This document shows, one piece after another, positions 47,489 to 56,336 of a DNA stretch of 64,000 nucleotides. The notes beneath the pieces were generated by a model, which saw only the letters and a program-made list of their open reading frames with translations, did not search any database and had not been told where the DNA came from. Each line of letters starts with the position of its first letter. Position 1 is the stretch's first letter. Made by a program: the position numbers and the translations under genes. The stretch covers positions 124,001 to 188,000 of the forward strand of contig NZ_SLWK01000007.1 in NCBI RefSeq assembly GCF_004345615.1, read 5' to 3'. Origin of the DNA: Natronoflexus pectinivorans. GTDB taxonomy: Bacteria > Bacteroidota > Bacteroidia > Bacteroidales > Marinilabiliaceae.

Positions 47489-49333
47489 ATGAGGCTTTAT
47501 ATTATTTTTGTTTTAATTCTGGGATCAACATCAACTCTATGTTCCCAGATGCGTGTTGAAAATCTTAATCGTGGATTGGTTGCGGTCAGGCAACATGATG
47601 GGTATTATTTAAAGTGGCGACTACTGGGCAATGAACCTTATAATACTTCTTTTGACATTTATCGTAATAATAAAAAAATTAACGATCGGCTCATCGTCGA
47701 CGTAACTTCTTATGTTGACTCCATTGCACCACTTAACAGCGTTTATAACGTTAAAGCAATAATTGACGATTTGGAAACTGAAATGTCTTCTCCCGCATTT
47801 ATTATCAATAACACCCAGGGTGAAAATGCCGGTTTTTTTGATATCTCATTAAGACAGCCTGCAGATGGGATTCATGGTGGTAAGTATTTTGCCAATGATG
47901 CAAGTGTTGGCGATTTAACCGGAGATGGAGAATATGAAATTGTTGTGAGTTGGAGTCCAAATAATGCGAGGGACAATTCGCATCGCGGAATATCAGATAA
48001 TGTGTTGTTGGATGCATATACGCTTAATGGTGAATTTTTATGGAGGATTGATTTGGGTCCAAATATTCGTGCAGGAGCTCATTATACACAGTTTTTAGTT
48101 TTTGATTTAGATGGTAATGGCCGTTCAGAAATCATGGTAAAAACTGCGCCCGGAAGCCGGGATGGTAAAGGGCATTTTTTAAGTAAAGGAACGGCCTCAG
48201 ATGCTGATCATTCAATTGTATACAGAAACCGTTCAGGATATATACTTGAAGGGCCAGAATATATTACAATTTTCGATGGACTTACAGGAGCTGAATTGGC
48301 AACAGCTGATTATTGGCCACTTCGTGGAAATGTTTCCGACTGGGGAGACAGCTATGGAAACAGAGTGGATCGATTCAATGCCACCATTGCTTATTTGGAT
48401 GGAGAGCGCCCAAGTGCAGTTTTTCAAAGAGGTTATTACACCCGAATGACACTGGCTGCATGGGATTGGCGCGATGGAAAACTAAGTCTGAGATGGACTT
48501 TCGATTCTGATGATCCTGGTCATGAGCAATATGCCGGACAAGGAAATCACTCCATACATGTGATAGATGCCAATAATGATGGTCGCCATGATATCGTAAC
48601 TGGTTCGGCCGTCATAGGATCAGACGGAACAGGTATGCATACTACCGGTATGGGACATGGAGATGCCACACATGTTACTTACATGATTAAAGATCACCCT
48701 TACCCACAAATTTTTATGCCACATGAGTCGGGTGGTCATGGGGTTTCTTTAAGACATGCCAATAGTGGCGAAATTATTTTTAATCATAGAAACCCCAATG
48801 ATGTAGGTCGAGGAGTTGGTGCTGAAATTGATCCGGAAATTCCGGGATTTCATTTTTGGGGTACTCACCGACTTGGACTATTTGATATGAATGGGGATGT
48901 TGTAGGGGATGTGCCAAATTCAATGAACTTTATAATTTGGTGGGATGGTGACTTAAGTCGGGAATTAATGAACCGAAATCGAATTGATAAATGGAGTATA
49001 AGTAATAATAGTTCGACACGACTATTAACGGCAGAGGGTGCCAGATCAATAAATGGCACCAAAGCAACACCTGTTTTGCAAGCTGATTTGTTTGGTGACT
49101 GGCGTGAAGAGGTTGTTCTGCTTAGGGAAGACGGTCAGGCTTTGAGGGTTTACACAACAACAATGCCTACCACTCATAAGCTATACACCTTTATGCACGA
49201 TCCCGTTTACCGTGTTGCAATATCATGGCAAAACTCATCTTATAATCAACCTCCACATCCTGGGTTTTATGTTGCTACGGATATGGACTTTCCACCACCG
49301 ATGCCAAATGTTGTGATTGTTGATAATAAATAA
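47489..49333 (+). CDS. PL11 rhamnogalacturonan lyase without sorting domain, 614 aa
   Basis: The PL11 family is shown by LNRGLVAVRQHDGYYLKWRLLG at the mature start and, further on, GGKYFANDASVGDLTGDGEYE, RAGAHYTQF, ESGGHGVSLRHA, WGTHRLGLFDMNG and the C-terminal YRVAISWQNSSYNQPPHPGF. Repeated DxDGDG/DANNDG loops are the calcium-binding sites that support the eight-bladed propeller. It cleaves the rhamnose-galacturonate backbone of rhamnogalacturonan I by beta-elimination. A signal peptide (to about residue 19) has no lipobox, and no C-terminal sorting domain is present, so periplasmic location is likely. A longer T9SS-bearing paralogue follows directly. Confidence 0.95.
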   Translation: MRLYIIFVLILGSTSTLCSQMRVENLNRGLVAVRQHDGYYLKWRLLGNEPYNTSFDIYRNNKKINDRLIVDVTSYVDSIAPLNSVYNVKAIIDDLETEMSSPAFIINNTQGENAGFFDISLRQPADGIHGGKYFANDASVGDLTGDGEYEIVVSWSPNNARDNSHRGISDNVLLDAYTLNGEFLWRIDLGPNIRAGAHYTQFLVFDLDGNGRSEIMVKTAPGSRDGKGHFLSKGTASDADHSIVYRNRSGYILEGPEYITIFDGLTGAELATADYWPLRGNVSDWGDSYGNRVDRFNATIAYLDGERPSAVFQRGYYTRMTLAAWDWRDGKLSLRWTFDSDDPGHEQYAGQGNHSIHVIDANNDGRHDIVTGSAVIGSDGTGMHTTGMGHGDATHVTYMIKDHPYPQIFMPHESGGHGVSLRHANSGEIIFNHRNPNDVGRGVGAEIDPEIPGFHFWGTHRLGLFDMNGDVVGDVPNSMNFIIWWDGDLSRELMNRNRIDKWSISNNSSTRLLTAEGARSINGTKATPVLQADLFGDWREEVVLLREDGQALRVYTTTMPTTHKLYTFMHDPVYRVAISWQNSSYNQPPHPGFYVATDMDFPPPMPNVVIVDNK

Positions 49334-49338
49334 CTATT

Positions 49339-49437
49339 GTTAAGCTAACCATAAGAAGTCGTTTTACTCACTTGCGTTTGGCGGTTCCCACTATGGGGGT
49401 TAGGGGTGAGCGAGGGAGACAACACACTTAACTTAAC
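49339..49437. repeat. Small palindromic intergenic element, copy 1
   Basis: Ends GTTAAGCTAA (49339-49348) and TTAACTTAAC (49428-49437) are near-perfect inverted repeats. The interior holds TTGCGTTTGGCGGTTCCC and GTGAGCGAGGGAGAC. The element at 59363-59459 has the same plan and similar interior words (GCGTTTGGC, GTGAGCGAGGAAGGC). Confidence 0.5.
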
Positions 49438-49526
49438 ACTATAATACATTAATCTCGTCTTAACCTTAGGTATCCCAAATATACAAAATAGATAAAGTGT
49501 TGTTGGTTTAATTCAAGTTTAAGAAA

Positions 49527-52133
49527 ATGAAAAAGTACAAATCACTATTAGTTTTGATTTTTTTGGGGATGTTTCTTCTTTTACCCGGAAATATTCTGTC
49601 ACAGAAACAGATGGAGCACCTCAACAGGGGATTGGTGGCCATTCGTGAGGGTGATGGATATTTTTTAAAATGGCGATTATTGGGAAACGAACCATATAAT
49701 ACTAAATTTAACATTTACAGAGCGGGTGAAAGAATAAATGAAGAGCCGGTAGGCGATGTTACTTCTTTTTTGGATGCAACTGCACCACTTAATTCTGTAT
49801 ATCGTGTACGTGCTGTTATTGACGAAAGAGAAATGGTAGGCAGCAGGTCTGCACGAATAATTAATAACAGGGAAGGCACTGCCGGATATTTTGATATCCC
49901 CTTGAATCGACCTCCTACCGGAGTAAGAGGTGGCAACTATACACCCAATGATGCCAGTGTTGCAGATTTAACGGGAGATGGAGAGTACGAGATTATTCTT
50001 AAGTGGGATCCGTCCAATTCAAAAGACAACTCACAAGATGGGCATACCGACAATGTACTTTTGGATGCATATACCATGGATGGAGCTTTTATGTGGAGGA
50101 TTGATCTGGGACAAAACATCAGAGCCGGAGCTCATTATACGCAATTTCTAGTGTATGACTTTGATGGTAATGGTCGAGCCGAGATCATGGTTAAAACCGC
50201 TCCCGGAACGAAGGATGGTTTGGGCAATTATATCAGTAAAGGGCCTGCTATTAATGCACAGCACCAAATTGATTATAGTAATGACTGGGGCTGGATACTT
50301 AGCGGACCGGAATACATTACAGTTTTTGATGGTTTAACAGGAGAAGAGTTGGCAACTGACAACTATTGGCCTTTAAGGGGAAGTGTAGCAGCTTGGGGGG
50401 ATAATTACGGTAATCGTGTCGATCGTTTCAATGCCGCAGTGGCTTATGTTGATGGAGAGCGACCTTCAGGAGTTTTTCAGCGCGGTTATTATTCCCGAAT
50501 GACTTTTGCTGCATGGGATTGGCGAAATGGACGCCTAACCCGAAAATGGACATTTGACTCAAATACAACAGGCAATAGCGCATATTTCGGGCAGGGAAAT
50601 CATTCAATTCATATCATCGATGCAAATGGTGATGGACGGCACGATATTGTTACAGGAGCTGCAACTATTGCTTCAGATGGAACAGGCATGCACACCACAG
50701 GACGTGGTCATGGCGATGCCACGCATGTTACATATATGATTAAAGATGATCCACGCCCGCTAATTTTTATGCCATATGAGAGTGGAGGGCATGGCGTGTC
50801 TTTGCGTTACGCTGATGATGGAGAGTTGGTTTTTAATCACCGACAGGCCGGCGATATTGGCCGGGGAGTAGGAGCAGAGATTGATCCACAACGTCCTGGT
50901 TTCCATTTTTGGGCCAGCGGCGGTTTGGGGCTTTATGACATCAGAGGGGTAAAAGTGGGCAATGTTCCTAATTCGATTAATCATGTCATCTGGTGGGACG
51001 GAGAGCTTAGTAGGGAACTTCTTAACTCGAATAGGATAGACCGTTGGAGCATTGCAAACAATACATCAACCCGGCTACTAACCGCCAATGGTGCAAGCTC
51101 AATAAATGGTACAAAAGCCAATCCGGTTTTACAAGCTGATTTGTTTGGCGACTGGCGAGAAGAGGTAATTTTCAGACGCGATGACAACGTTGCTTTAAGG
51201 GTTTACACCACAGCAATACCAACAACGCATAAATTATACACATTTATGCACGATCCCATTTATCGGGTAGCAATTTCATGGCAGAATTCCTCCTATAATC
51301 AACCTCCTCATCCAGGTTTTTATGTTGCAACAGATATGGACTTTCCTCCGCCAACACCGGATATTGCTCTTGTAAGTGGAGTTAATAGAGGAAGTGGACG
51401 GGTAATAAAAAACCTCATTGTACAAGATATTCCAAATGCTGAAATATGGGAGCTAATGGATGATTTGTCTGAGAATGATGCCATTTATGGCGATTTAAAC
51501 TTCTACGTTAATCCTCTGCCAGAATTTCTTGCGGGTGCTGAGTGGATACGTACCGCCAATGCATCCCGAAGACTGTCAACAAGAGATGTGATTGCCAAAT
51601 TTGAAGTAGAGCATGATGCGATTGTTCATGTTTTGCACACACAAAGAGTTTCCAATAAACCGAATTGGTTGTCAGAATATGATAAAGCTGGCGAAGTTGC
51701 TGTCGTAAATATTTCAGGTGCATCAACCTTAATGGATTTGTATAGTAAGGAGGTGCAAGCAGGAGAGTCTGTGTACCTTGGAATAAATTCTATCGATGGT
51801 GCTGCAAATGCATTTATGTATATGGTGGCGGTAGAGTCTGATGTAAGTTCCGATATTAGTTACATTGAATCTGAAAGAGCCTCATTGAGCATTTATCCTA
51901 ATCCTTTTAATAATTCAGCTACAATTGAGTTCAAACAGGAGGTTCAGGCTCCGGTGCGGCTGGAACTGTATGATATTAATGGCCGTTTGGTTAGAGTCAT
52001 GATGCGAGATTCTTATTTCAGCGGGTCTCACACCATTACGTTTGAGAGGGATGGACTTGCAGCAGGTGTTTATATACTCCAGTTAGTTTCCGGAAATCAA
52101 ATGTTTCAGGAGAAGATTGTTATTGTTAATTAA
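49527..52133 (+). CDS. PL11 rhamnogalacturonan lyase with T9SS sorting domain, 868 aa
   Basis: Residues about 30-610 are a full PL11 propeller and closely parallel the preceding gene throughout (same LNRGLVAIREGDGYFLKW start, RAGAHYTQF, ESGGHGVSLRYA and the NQPPHPGFYVATDMDFPPP end). An additional domain of about 170 residues follows, then a type IX secretion sorting domain at about 785-868 (SLSIYPNPFNNSATIEF, GLAAGVYILQLVSG). This protein should therefore be exported to the cell surface or medium, unlike its shorter neighbour. Predicted activity: endolytic cleavage of the rhamnogalacturonan-I backbone outside the cell. The two genes arose by tandem duplication; the DNA has since diverged considerably. 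Confidence 0.95.
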   Translation: MKKYKSLLVLIFLGMFLLLPGNILSQKQMEHLNRGLVAIREGDGYFLKWRLLGNEPYNTKFNIYRAGERINEEPVGDVTSFLDATAPLNSVYRVRAVIDEREMVGSRSARIINNREGTAGYFDIPLNRPPTGVRGGNYTPNDASVADLTGDGEYEIILKWDPSNSKDNSQDGHTDNVLLDAYTMDGAFMWRIDLGQNIRAGAHYTQFLVYDFDGNGRAEIMVKTAPGTKDGLGNYISKGPAINAQHQIDYSNDWGWILSGPEYITVFDGLTGEELATDNYWPLRGSVAAWGDNYGNRVDRFNAAVAYVDGERPSGVFQRGYYSRMTFAAWDWRNGRLTRKWTFDSNTTGNSAYFGQGNHSIHIIDANGDGRHDIVTGAATIASDGTGMHTTGRGHGDATHVTYMIKDDPRPLIFMPYESGGHGVSLRYADDGELVFNHRQAGDIGRGVGAEIDPQRPGFHFWASGGLGLYDIRGVKVGNVPNSINHVIWWDGELSRELLNSNRIDRWSIANNTSTRLLTANGASSINGTKANPVLQADLFGDWREEVIFRRDDNVALRVYTTAIPTTHKLYTFMHDPIYRVAISWQNSSYNQPPHPGFYVATDMDFPPPTPDIALVSGVNRGSGRVIKNLIVQDIPNAEIWELMDDLSENDAIYGDLNFYVNPLPEFLAGAEWIRTANASRRLSTRDVIAKFEVEHDAIVHVLHTQRVSNKPNWLSEYDKAGEVAVVNISGASTLMDLYSKEVQAGESVYLGINSIDGAANAFMYMVAVESDVSSDISYIESERASLSIYPNPFNNSATIEFKQEVQAPVRLELYDINGRLVRVMMRDSYFSGSHTITFERDGLAAGVYILQLVSGNQMFQEKIVIVN

Positions 52134-52190
52134 GGCTTGTTGGATATTACATTGTTTAAAGGCTAAATTTAAATCAATAAATATATAAAG

Positions 52191-53558
52191 ATGATAAGAA
52201 AAACTTTTTTTTTAGTGATGACTCTTATTCCGGTCATGCTTTTTTCCGGTGAGTATAATAAAGATAAAAATGTTGAGCTTTTCCCGGATGGAACTCCAAT
52301 TCCAGAATGGTTCCGGATTATTGAACCAACAGATATCAACAAACTTGGAAAGCATTATAGAATTACTGATCATGGCGTGAAATATGATAGTACCATTCTG
52401 CAAACAAAGCAAATTCAGGCAGTTATTGATAAAGCTTATGAAGCAGGTGGTGGTGTTATTATAATTCCTCCGGGTACTTTTTTAAGTAGTTCTATATTCT
52501 TTAAGCAGGGAACTCACTTGCATCTGGAAGTAGGAGCCATGCTAAAAGGGAGTGATGATATCAGCGATTTTCCTATTATGATGACACGTATTGAAGGAGA
52601 ATGGAGAAAATATTTCCCTGCATTGGTTAATGCTGATGGGCTTGATGGGTTTACCATTTCCGGCAAAGGAACCATTGATGGAAACGGAATGCGTTATTGG
52701 AAGGCTTTTTGGCTGCGTAGAGCGTTTAACCCGGATTGCACCAACCTGGATGAGATGCGCCCGCGTTTATTGTTTGTTTCAAATAGCAGAAATGTTCAAG
52801 TTTCCGGAATCACTCTGCAAAACTCTCCATTTTGGACAACCCATTTCTACAAATGTGAGTATGTTAAGTTGTTAGATTTACATATATATTCACCTTACGA
52901 GCCGGTAAAAGCTCCAAGTACCGACGCCATAGACCTGGATGTTGTGAGAAACGTACTGATTAAAAACTGCTATATGTCGGTTAATGATGATGCGGTGGCA
53001 TTAAAAGGAGGTAAAGGACCCAATGCCGACCAGATGGAGGAAAACGGAGGCAATTACAACATCATCATCGAGGACTGCACATTTGGGTTTTGTCATGGTG
53101 CCTTAACTTTTGGAAGTGAATCTATCCATAATCGAAACATTATTATGCGCCGCATTCAGGTGAATCATGCTCAGCGCTTGCTGTGGTTAAAGATGCGTCC
53201 AGATACACCTCAAAATTACGAATATGTTTTGGTGGAAGATATTGAAGGCAGTCATGTTGGGAACTTTCTTTATGTGCGCCCCTGGACACAGTTTTATAAC
53301 CTTCAGGGCGAACAGGAGATGAGAATGTCTTATGCCAGCAACATCACCATGCGAAACATCAACATGGATTGCGATGTTTTGTTTATGGTTGAGATAGAAG
53401 ACCCTTGGGGTACAGTTGAAAGATTTGATTTTGAATTGAGCGATTTTACTTTTGAAAATCTGGATATTGAGGCTCGTAAAGATGCCCGAATAAATAGAGG
53501 TCTTGTAGATAATCTGCGATTAATAAATGTTGTTGTAAATGGGGAAATAGTTAAATAG
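52191..53558 (+). CDS. GH28 family polygalacturonase/rhamnogalacturonan hydrolase-like enzyme, 455 aa
   Basis: Right-handed beta-helix enzyme with the four GH28 motifs in slightly altered form: STDAIDLD (Asp245; usually NTD), NDDAVALKGG (Asp266-Asp267), FCHGALTFGSE (His302; usually GHG) and LWLKMRP (Lys of the RIK site). All three catalytic aspartates are present, so it should be an active inverting hydrolase on galacturonan or on unsaturated/saturated rhamnogalacturonan oligosaccharides. A signal peptide (to about residue 20) without lipobox predicts periplasmic location. It lies 57 nt after the second PL11 and is followed by a terminator whose sequence is duplicated beyond the Rhs island. 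Confidence 0.9.
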   Translation: MIRKTFFLVMTLIPVMLFSGEYNKDKNVELFPDGTPIPEWFRIIEPTDINKLGKHYRITDHGVKYDSTILQTKQIQAVIDKAYEAGGGVIIIPPGTFLSSSIFFKQGTHLHLEVGAMLKGSDDISDFPIMMTRIEGEWRKYFPALVNADGLDGFTISGKGTIDGNGMRYWKAFWLRRAFNPDCTNLDEMRPRLLFVSNSRNVQVSGITLQNSPFWTTHFYKCEYVKLLDLHIYSPYEPVKAPSTDAIDLDVVRNVLIKNCYMSVNDDAVALKGGKGPNADQMEENGGNYNIIIEDCTFGFCHGALTFGSESIHNRNIIMRRIQVNHAQRLLWLKMRPDTPQNYEYVLVEDIEGSHVGNFLYVRPWTQFYNLQGEQEMRMSYASNITMRNINMDCDVLFMVEIEDPWGTVERFDFELSDFTFENLDIEARKDARINRGLVDNLRLINVVVNGEIVK

Positions 53559-53588
53559 TATGTCACTATGTTTTCTGGTTCGTTTTTA

Positions 53589-53642
53589 CAACGAATAATT
53601 TTAGAATTCAATCATACAAAGAGGCTGCCCTGAGAGGCAGCC
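53589..53642. repeat. Left direct repeat bounding the Rhs island
   Basis: This 54-nt block (CAACGAATAATTTTAGAATT..., ending in the GAGGCTGCC/GGCAGCC hairpin) recurs at 58831-58883 with one substitution and one single-base indel. The DNA between the two copies is the Rhs/toxin island. Confidence 0.9.
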
Positions 53643-53648
53643 TTTTTT
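53622..53648 (+). terminator. Terminator after the GH28 gene
   Basis: AGGCTGCC (53622-53629) pairs with GGCAGCCT (53636-53643), then TTTTT to 53648. The Rhs fragment begins at the very next base, in the terminator tail. Confidence 0.88.
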
Positions 53649-55010
53649 ATGCTGCAAGAAGAATTCGATCCTAATGGATCTATCCGAAAACTTCACTATA
53701 TTTATGGAGGCAACGGCCTATCTGCCATCATGGATTTCTCCGGTGGACAGGAAACCCTTTATTATACCTATACTGATTACCAGGGCAATTTATTGGCAGT
53801 AACAAATCAGGCCGGGCAAGTTGTTGAACGCTATGCTTACGACCCATGGGGAGCACGTCGCAACCCAGAGGACTGGTCACAGCCGGATACCCGCCCCAAC
53901 CTGCTGTTCTCCCGTGGTTATACCATGCATGAGCATTTGGACGATTTTGGGCTTATCAACATGAATGGGCGCATGTATGATCCCCTCATGGCACAATTCC
54001 TAAGCCCCGACCCGCACATCCAAGCCCCCGGCAACTGGTTTAATTACAATAGGTATGCGTATTGTTATAATAACCCGCTGATTTATACGGATCCGGATGG
54101 GGAGTTTATTGTTGCAGCTGTGCTGCTTGGTGCGTTTATTAATACTGCAATTCAGGGCGCAACAGGGAATCTAAATGGTGGAGGTGATTTTTTTAAGGCG
54201 ATGGCCATAGGAGGACTTTCTGGAGCTGCTGGAGGATTTGCAGGGCATGCTGTTGCGGGTGCGTTAGGCATTGCCACAAGTACCGGAGGGGCGGTTTTAA
54301 ATGGAGCTTTAGTTGGGGCTTCTGGTGGTTTTACAGGGGGATTTGTTGGTGGTGCAGGAAATGCTTGGGCAATTGGTGGTGCTTCCTTTACTTCAGGTTT
54401 AGGAGCTGGATTTAGAGGAGGTGTGTCTGGGGCAATTGGTGGAGCTGTTATTGGAGGGGTTACCGGAGGTATACAACATACTCGAAGGTTTCGTTATTTT
54501 ACTAGAATTGATGATGGAACTTTCCCCACAAATACTGATGGTTCAATCCATCCCAGTAGCGATAACCTAGAAAATTTTTCAGATAAGTATTTTCCAAAAT
54601 ATAAATTTAAGGATAAAGTTCGTGATATATATGATCATGATAAGGTTATGCTGGTCGATAAAAGAGCAAGTGCATTTACCACTAAGCAATTAATAGATGG
54701 GAAGTATAATATTTACTATGCAAATTCAGCATTTAAGTCTAAATATCAGTTGTTTTTAACAATGGGGCATGAGTATATACACGTTGCCCATTTTATATCA
54801 CTTAATTCATTTAATGAAAATTTTTCTGAATATGCAGCTATTAAATGGGAATCAAATGTTACAAGTTACGACAGAAGTTTTAGTAATTTGAGGCTTGAAA
54901 AAGCATATGAAGTTCTTGGTACTAGAAATATAGGTCCCCAGCTTGAGAGGCAATTAAATCCATATATGAGGTACTCTATTTGGGGGATTCCTAGCATAAT
55001 GCCCCGTTAG
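53649..55010 (+). CDS. 5'-truncated Rhs/YD-repeat tip with HExxH toxin domain, 453 aa
   Basis: Residues 1-150 are the C-terminal end of an Rhs core: YYTYTDYQGNLLAVTN, ERYAYDPWGARR, DDFGLINMNGRMYDP, AQFLSPDP and the boundary NNPLIYTDPDGEF. The rest of the Rhs barrel, the secretion signal and any normal start are missing; the ATG lies in a terminator tail, so expression is doubtful. The polymorphic C-terminal part has a glycine-rich hydrophobic segment (about 186-275, glycine-zipper type). It is followed by a hydrophilic domain with GHEYIH (374-378), an HExxH zinc-protease motif, and NFSEYAA (Glu394), a possible third ligand. A putative metallopeptidase toxin is thus suggested. The next gene is a candidate immunity protein. 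Confidence 0.75.
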   Translation: MLQEEFDPNGSIRKLHYIYGGNGLSAIMDFSGGQETLYYTYTDYQGNLLAVTNQAGQVVERYAYDPWGARRNPEDWSQPDTRPNLLFSRGYTMHEHLDDFGLINMNGRMYDPLMAQFLSPDPHIQAPGNWFNYNRYAYCYNNPLIYTDPDGEFIVAAVLLGAFINTAIQGATGNLNGGGDFFKAMAIGGLSGAAGGFAGHAVAGALGIATSTGGAVLNGALVGASGGFTGGFVGGAGNAWAIGGASFTSGLGAGFRGGVSGAIGGAVIGGVTGGIQHTRRFRYFTRIDDGTFPTNTDGSIHPSSDNLENFSDKYFPKYKFKDKVRDIYDHDKVMLVDKRASAFTTKQLIDGKYNIYYANSAFKSKYQLFLTMGHEYIHVAHFISLNSFNENFSEYAAIKWESNVTSYDRSFSNLRLEKAYEVLGTRNIGPQLERQLNPYMRYSIWGIPSIMPR

Positions 55011-55084
55011 TTATAGTTTATTTCTAAGTAATGTTGAGAAAAATATCTTTTGATTGATTCAATAACTTTTTTTATTTTATTGAT

Positions 55085-55762
55085 ATGCGAGCATTTGTCA
55101 TTATTGCATTGTTTTTATGTGTCTTGTTCCCAAGCTGTAACAATCAAGATGGAAAATACGTTGAAGTTTTTCTTATTCCTGATGGTTTGGATTCAATAAA
55201 TAAAACTAGTGTAAAGTTAAGGATTGTAAATAACACATCTGAAGATGTTTATATACTTGGAATGAATCCATTTATTGATATGCGTTTTATTTCTGATAAG
55301 AATTTTGATATATCTAAAGACGTCTGGGATGATTTTTATTTTTCCCTTACAGTCCCTAAGCCTCCTGATTCAATAGCTTTTTCGCAACAAGAACAGAATT
55401 ATCGTGATTTTTTAAGTTGTGCACAAATGGCAGAGATTGGAAGGGTTAAAAGTGTTGATTTAAGTGGTGATAGTTCTGAGTTTGTAAAAGATTTTATGAA
55501 TGTAATTGGTGTTAAGTATGAATTGGCAATTCTTGTAAAAAGTAATGCTTTTTATGAAAGAGAATTTACTTTTAATATTAGACCTGATTCTTTAAAAGCC
55601 ATTAAATTATCTTATGATTATTCATGTTTCTTTAACGAGATTGATGAGTATTTCTTGTATGAATCAAAACATGGTTCATACTACATTAATAATAAGCCCC
55701 TAAAGGAGGTTTGTGGTTATTCTCTTTTTCAAGGATCATTTGAGGCTGAGCTCCGATTCTAG
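55085..55762 (+). CDS. Lipoprotein, candidate immunity protein for the Rhs tip, 225 aa
   Basis: Signal peptide with lipobox FPSC (about Cys18). The mature part is beta-rich at first (VEVFLIPDGLDSINKTSVKLRIVNNTSEDVYILG, an Ig-like fold) and then more helical; no known family is recognised. It follows the Rhs fragment by 74 nt, is of the right size, and is membrane-anchored in the compartment where an incoming metallopeptidase toxin would act. This supports but does not prove an immunity role. Base composition is AT-rich, like the toxin part of the gene before it. Confidence 0.6.
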   Translation: MRAFVIIALFLCVLFPSCNNQDGKYVEVFLIPDGLDSINKTSVKLRIVNNTSEDVYILGMNPFIDMRFISDKNFDISKDVWDDFYFSLTVPKPPDSIAFSQQEQNYRDFLSCAQMAEIGRVKSVDLSGDSSEFVKDFMNVIGVKYELAILVKSNAFYEREFTFNIRPDSLKAIKLSYDYSCFFNEIDEYFLYESKHGSYYINNKPLKEVCGYSLFQGSFEAELRF

Positions 55763-55798
55763 AATCTGTTGTCAAGAGTTTCTTTGCTTCGGCAAGCG

Positions 55799-55844
55799 GC
55801 TGCTCGGTTTTGTCGTTTGGTTTAGCAAGAAAGCCGAGCGGTAA
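55799..55844. repeat. Palindromic Rhs-island repeat, copy A
   Basis: An imperfect inverted unit, GCTGCTCGGTTTTG...AAAGCCGAGCGG. It matches copies at 55937-55981 and 58611-58656; copies A and C also share the following 12 nt or so (GGTAACTCGTTCCTT against GGTACCTCATTCCTT). Confidence 0.7.
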
Positions 55845-55936
55845 CTCGTTCCTTAATAAAACGACCCTCTCTCGGCGTAGTCTTGGGTGTTAGATTATGC
55901 GTTGGCAGACTACGTCGAATACTATTCGGCAGTTTG

Positions 55937-55981
55937 TCGCTCGGCTCTGCCGCTTGGTTTATGAAGAAAGCCGAGCGGCAA
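55937..55981. repeat. Palindromic Rhs-island repeat, copy B
   Basis: TCGCTCGGCTCTGCCGCTTG...AAAGCCGAGCGGCAA; the GCTCGGCT and AGCCGAGC arms are exact inverted repeats. A shortened trace (CCGCTCGGTTTGCCAAGAA) is seen at 56111-56129. The 55763-56129 gap contains nothing else I can support beyond these repeats. Confidence 0.7.
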
Positions 55982-56129
55982 TCGGGGCAAAATCGAAGTT
56001 CGGTTTAGTAGAGAATCGTTGAAAGGCAGTACAAATGAAATTAAAATTTACAGCGTTGAATTTCGTTCTTTGGCAATGGTGAGAATTAATAGTTAAATTA
56101 GCACGAATTGCCGCTCGGTTTGCCAAGAA

Positions 56130-56333
56130 TTGGAAATCGACGTAGTCAAATTCGCACCAACAGATGGTAGGGTGTTTTCAACATTTGGTCCCGAAATCAT
56201 ACCTGGAAGAATGGTCATTCCATCTAATGTTACCAATGTTAGCATAAGATATATTGTTCCTGAAGGTTTTATTAGTCCTGGCCTCCCCATAGAACCATGG
56301 CTTACAACTATTACAGGTTTTAAAAGATATTGA
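56130..56333 (+). pseudogene. Tail of a lost secreted/Rhs-type toxin (up to 67 codons)
   Basis: The frame entering at about 56136 and ending in TGA at 56331 encodes VVKFAPTDGRVFSTFGPEI...TTITGFKRY. It has only a TTG as possible start, emerges directly from repeat sequence, and stops 3 nt before the ATG of the next gene. Such tight coupling is typical of a toxin C-terminus followed by its immunity gene. I infer that it is the orphan end of a displaced toxin. It could be a chance open frame. Confidence 0.4.
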
Positions 56334-56336
56334 CAA

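Noticed and set aside
53649-55010. Complete Rhs protein
   Set aside because: Only about 150 residues of the Rhs core remain, without secretion signal or YD-repeat barrel, so it is called a truncated tip.
55085-55762. Pectin-related lipoprotein
   Set aside because: It lies inside the Rhs island, directly after the toxin domain, and has no glycan-binding or enzyme motif; an immunity role is the better inference.
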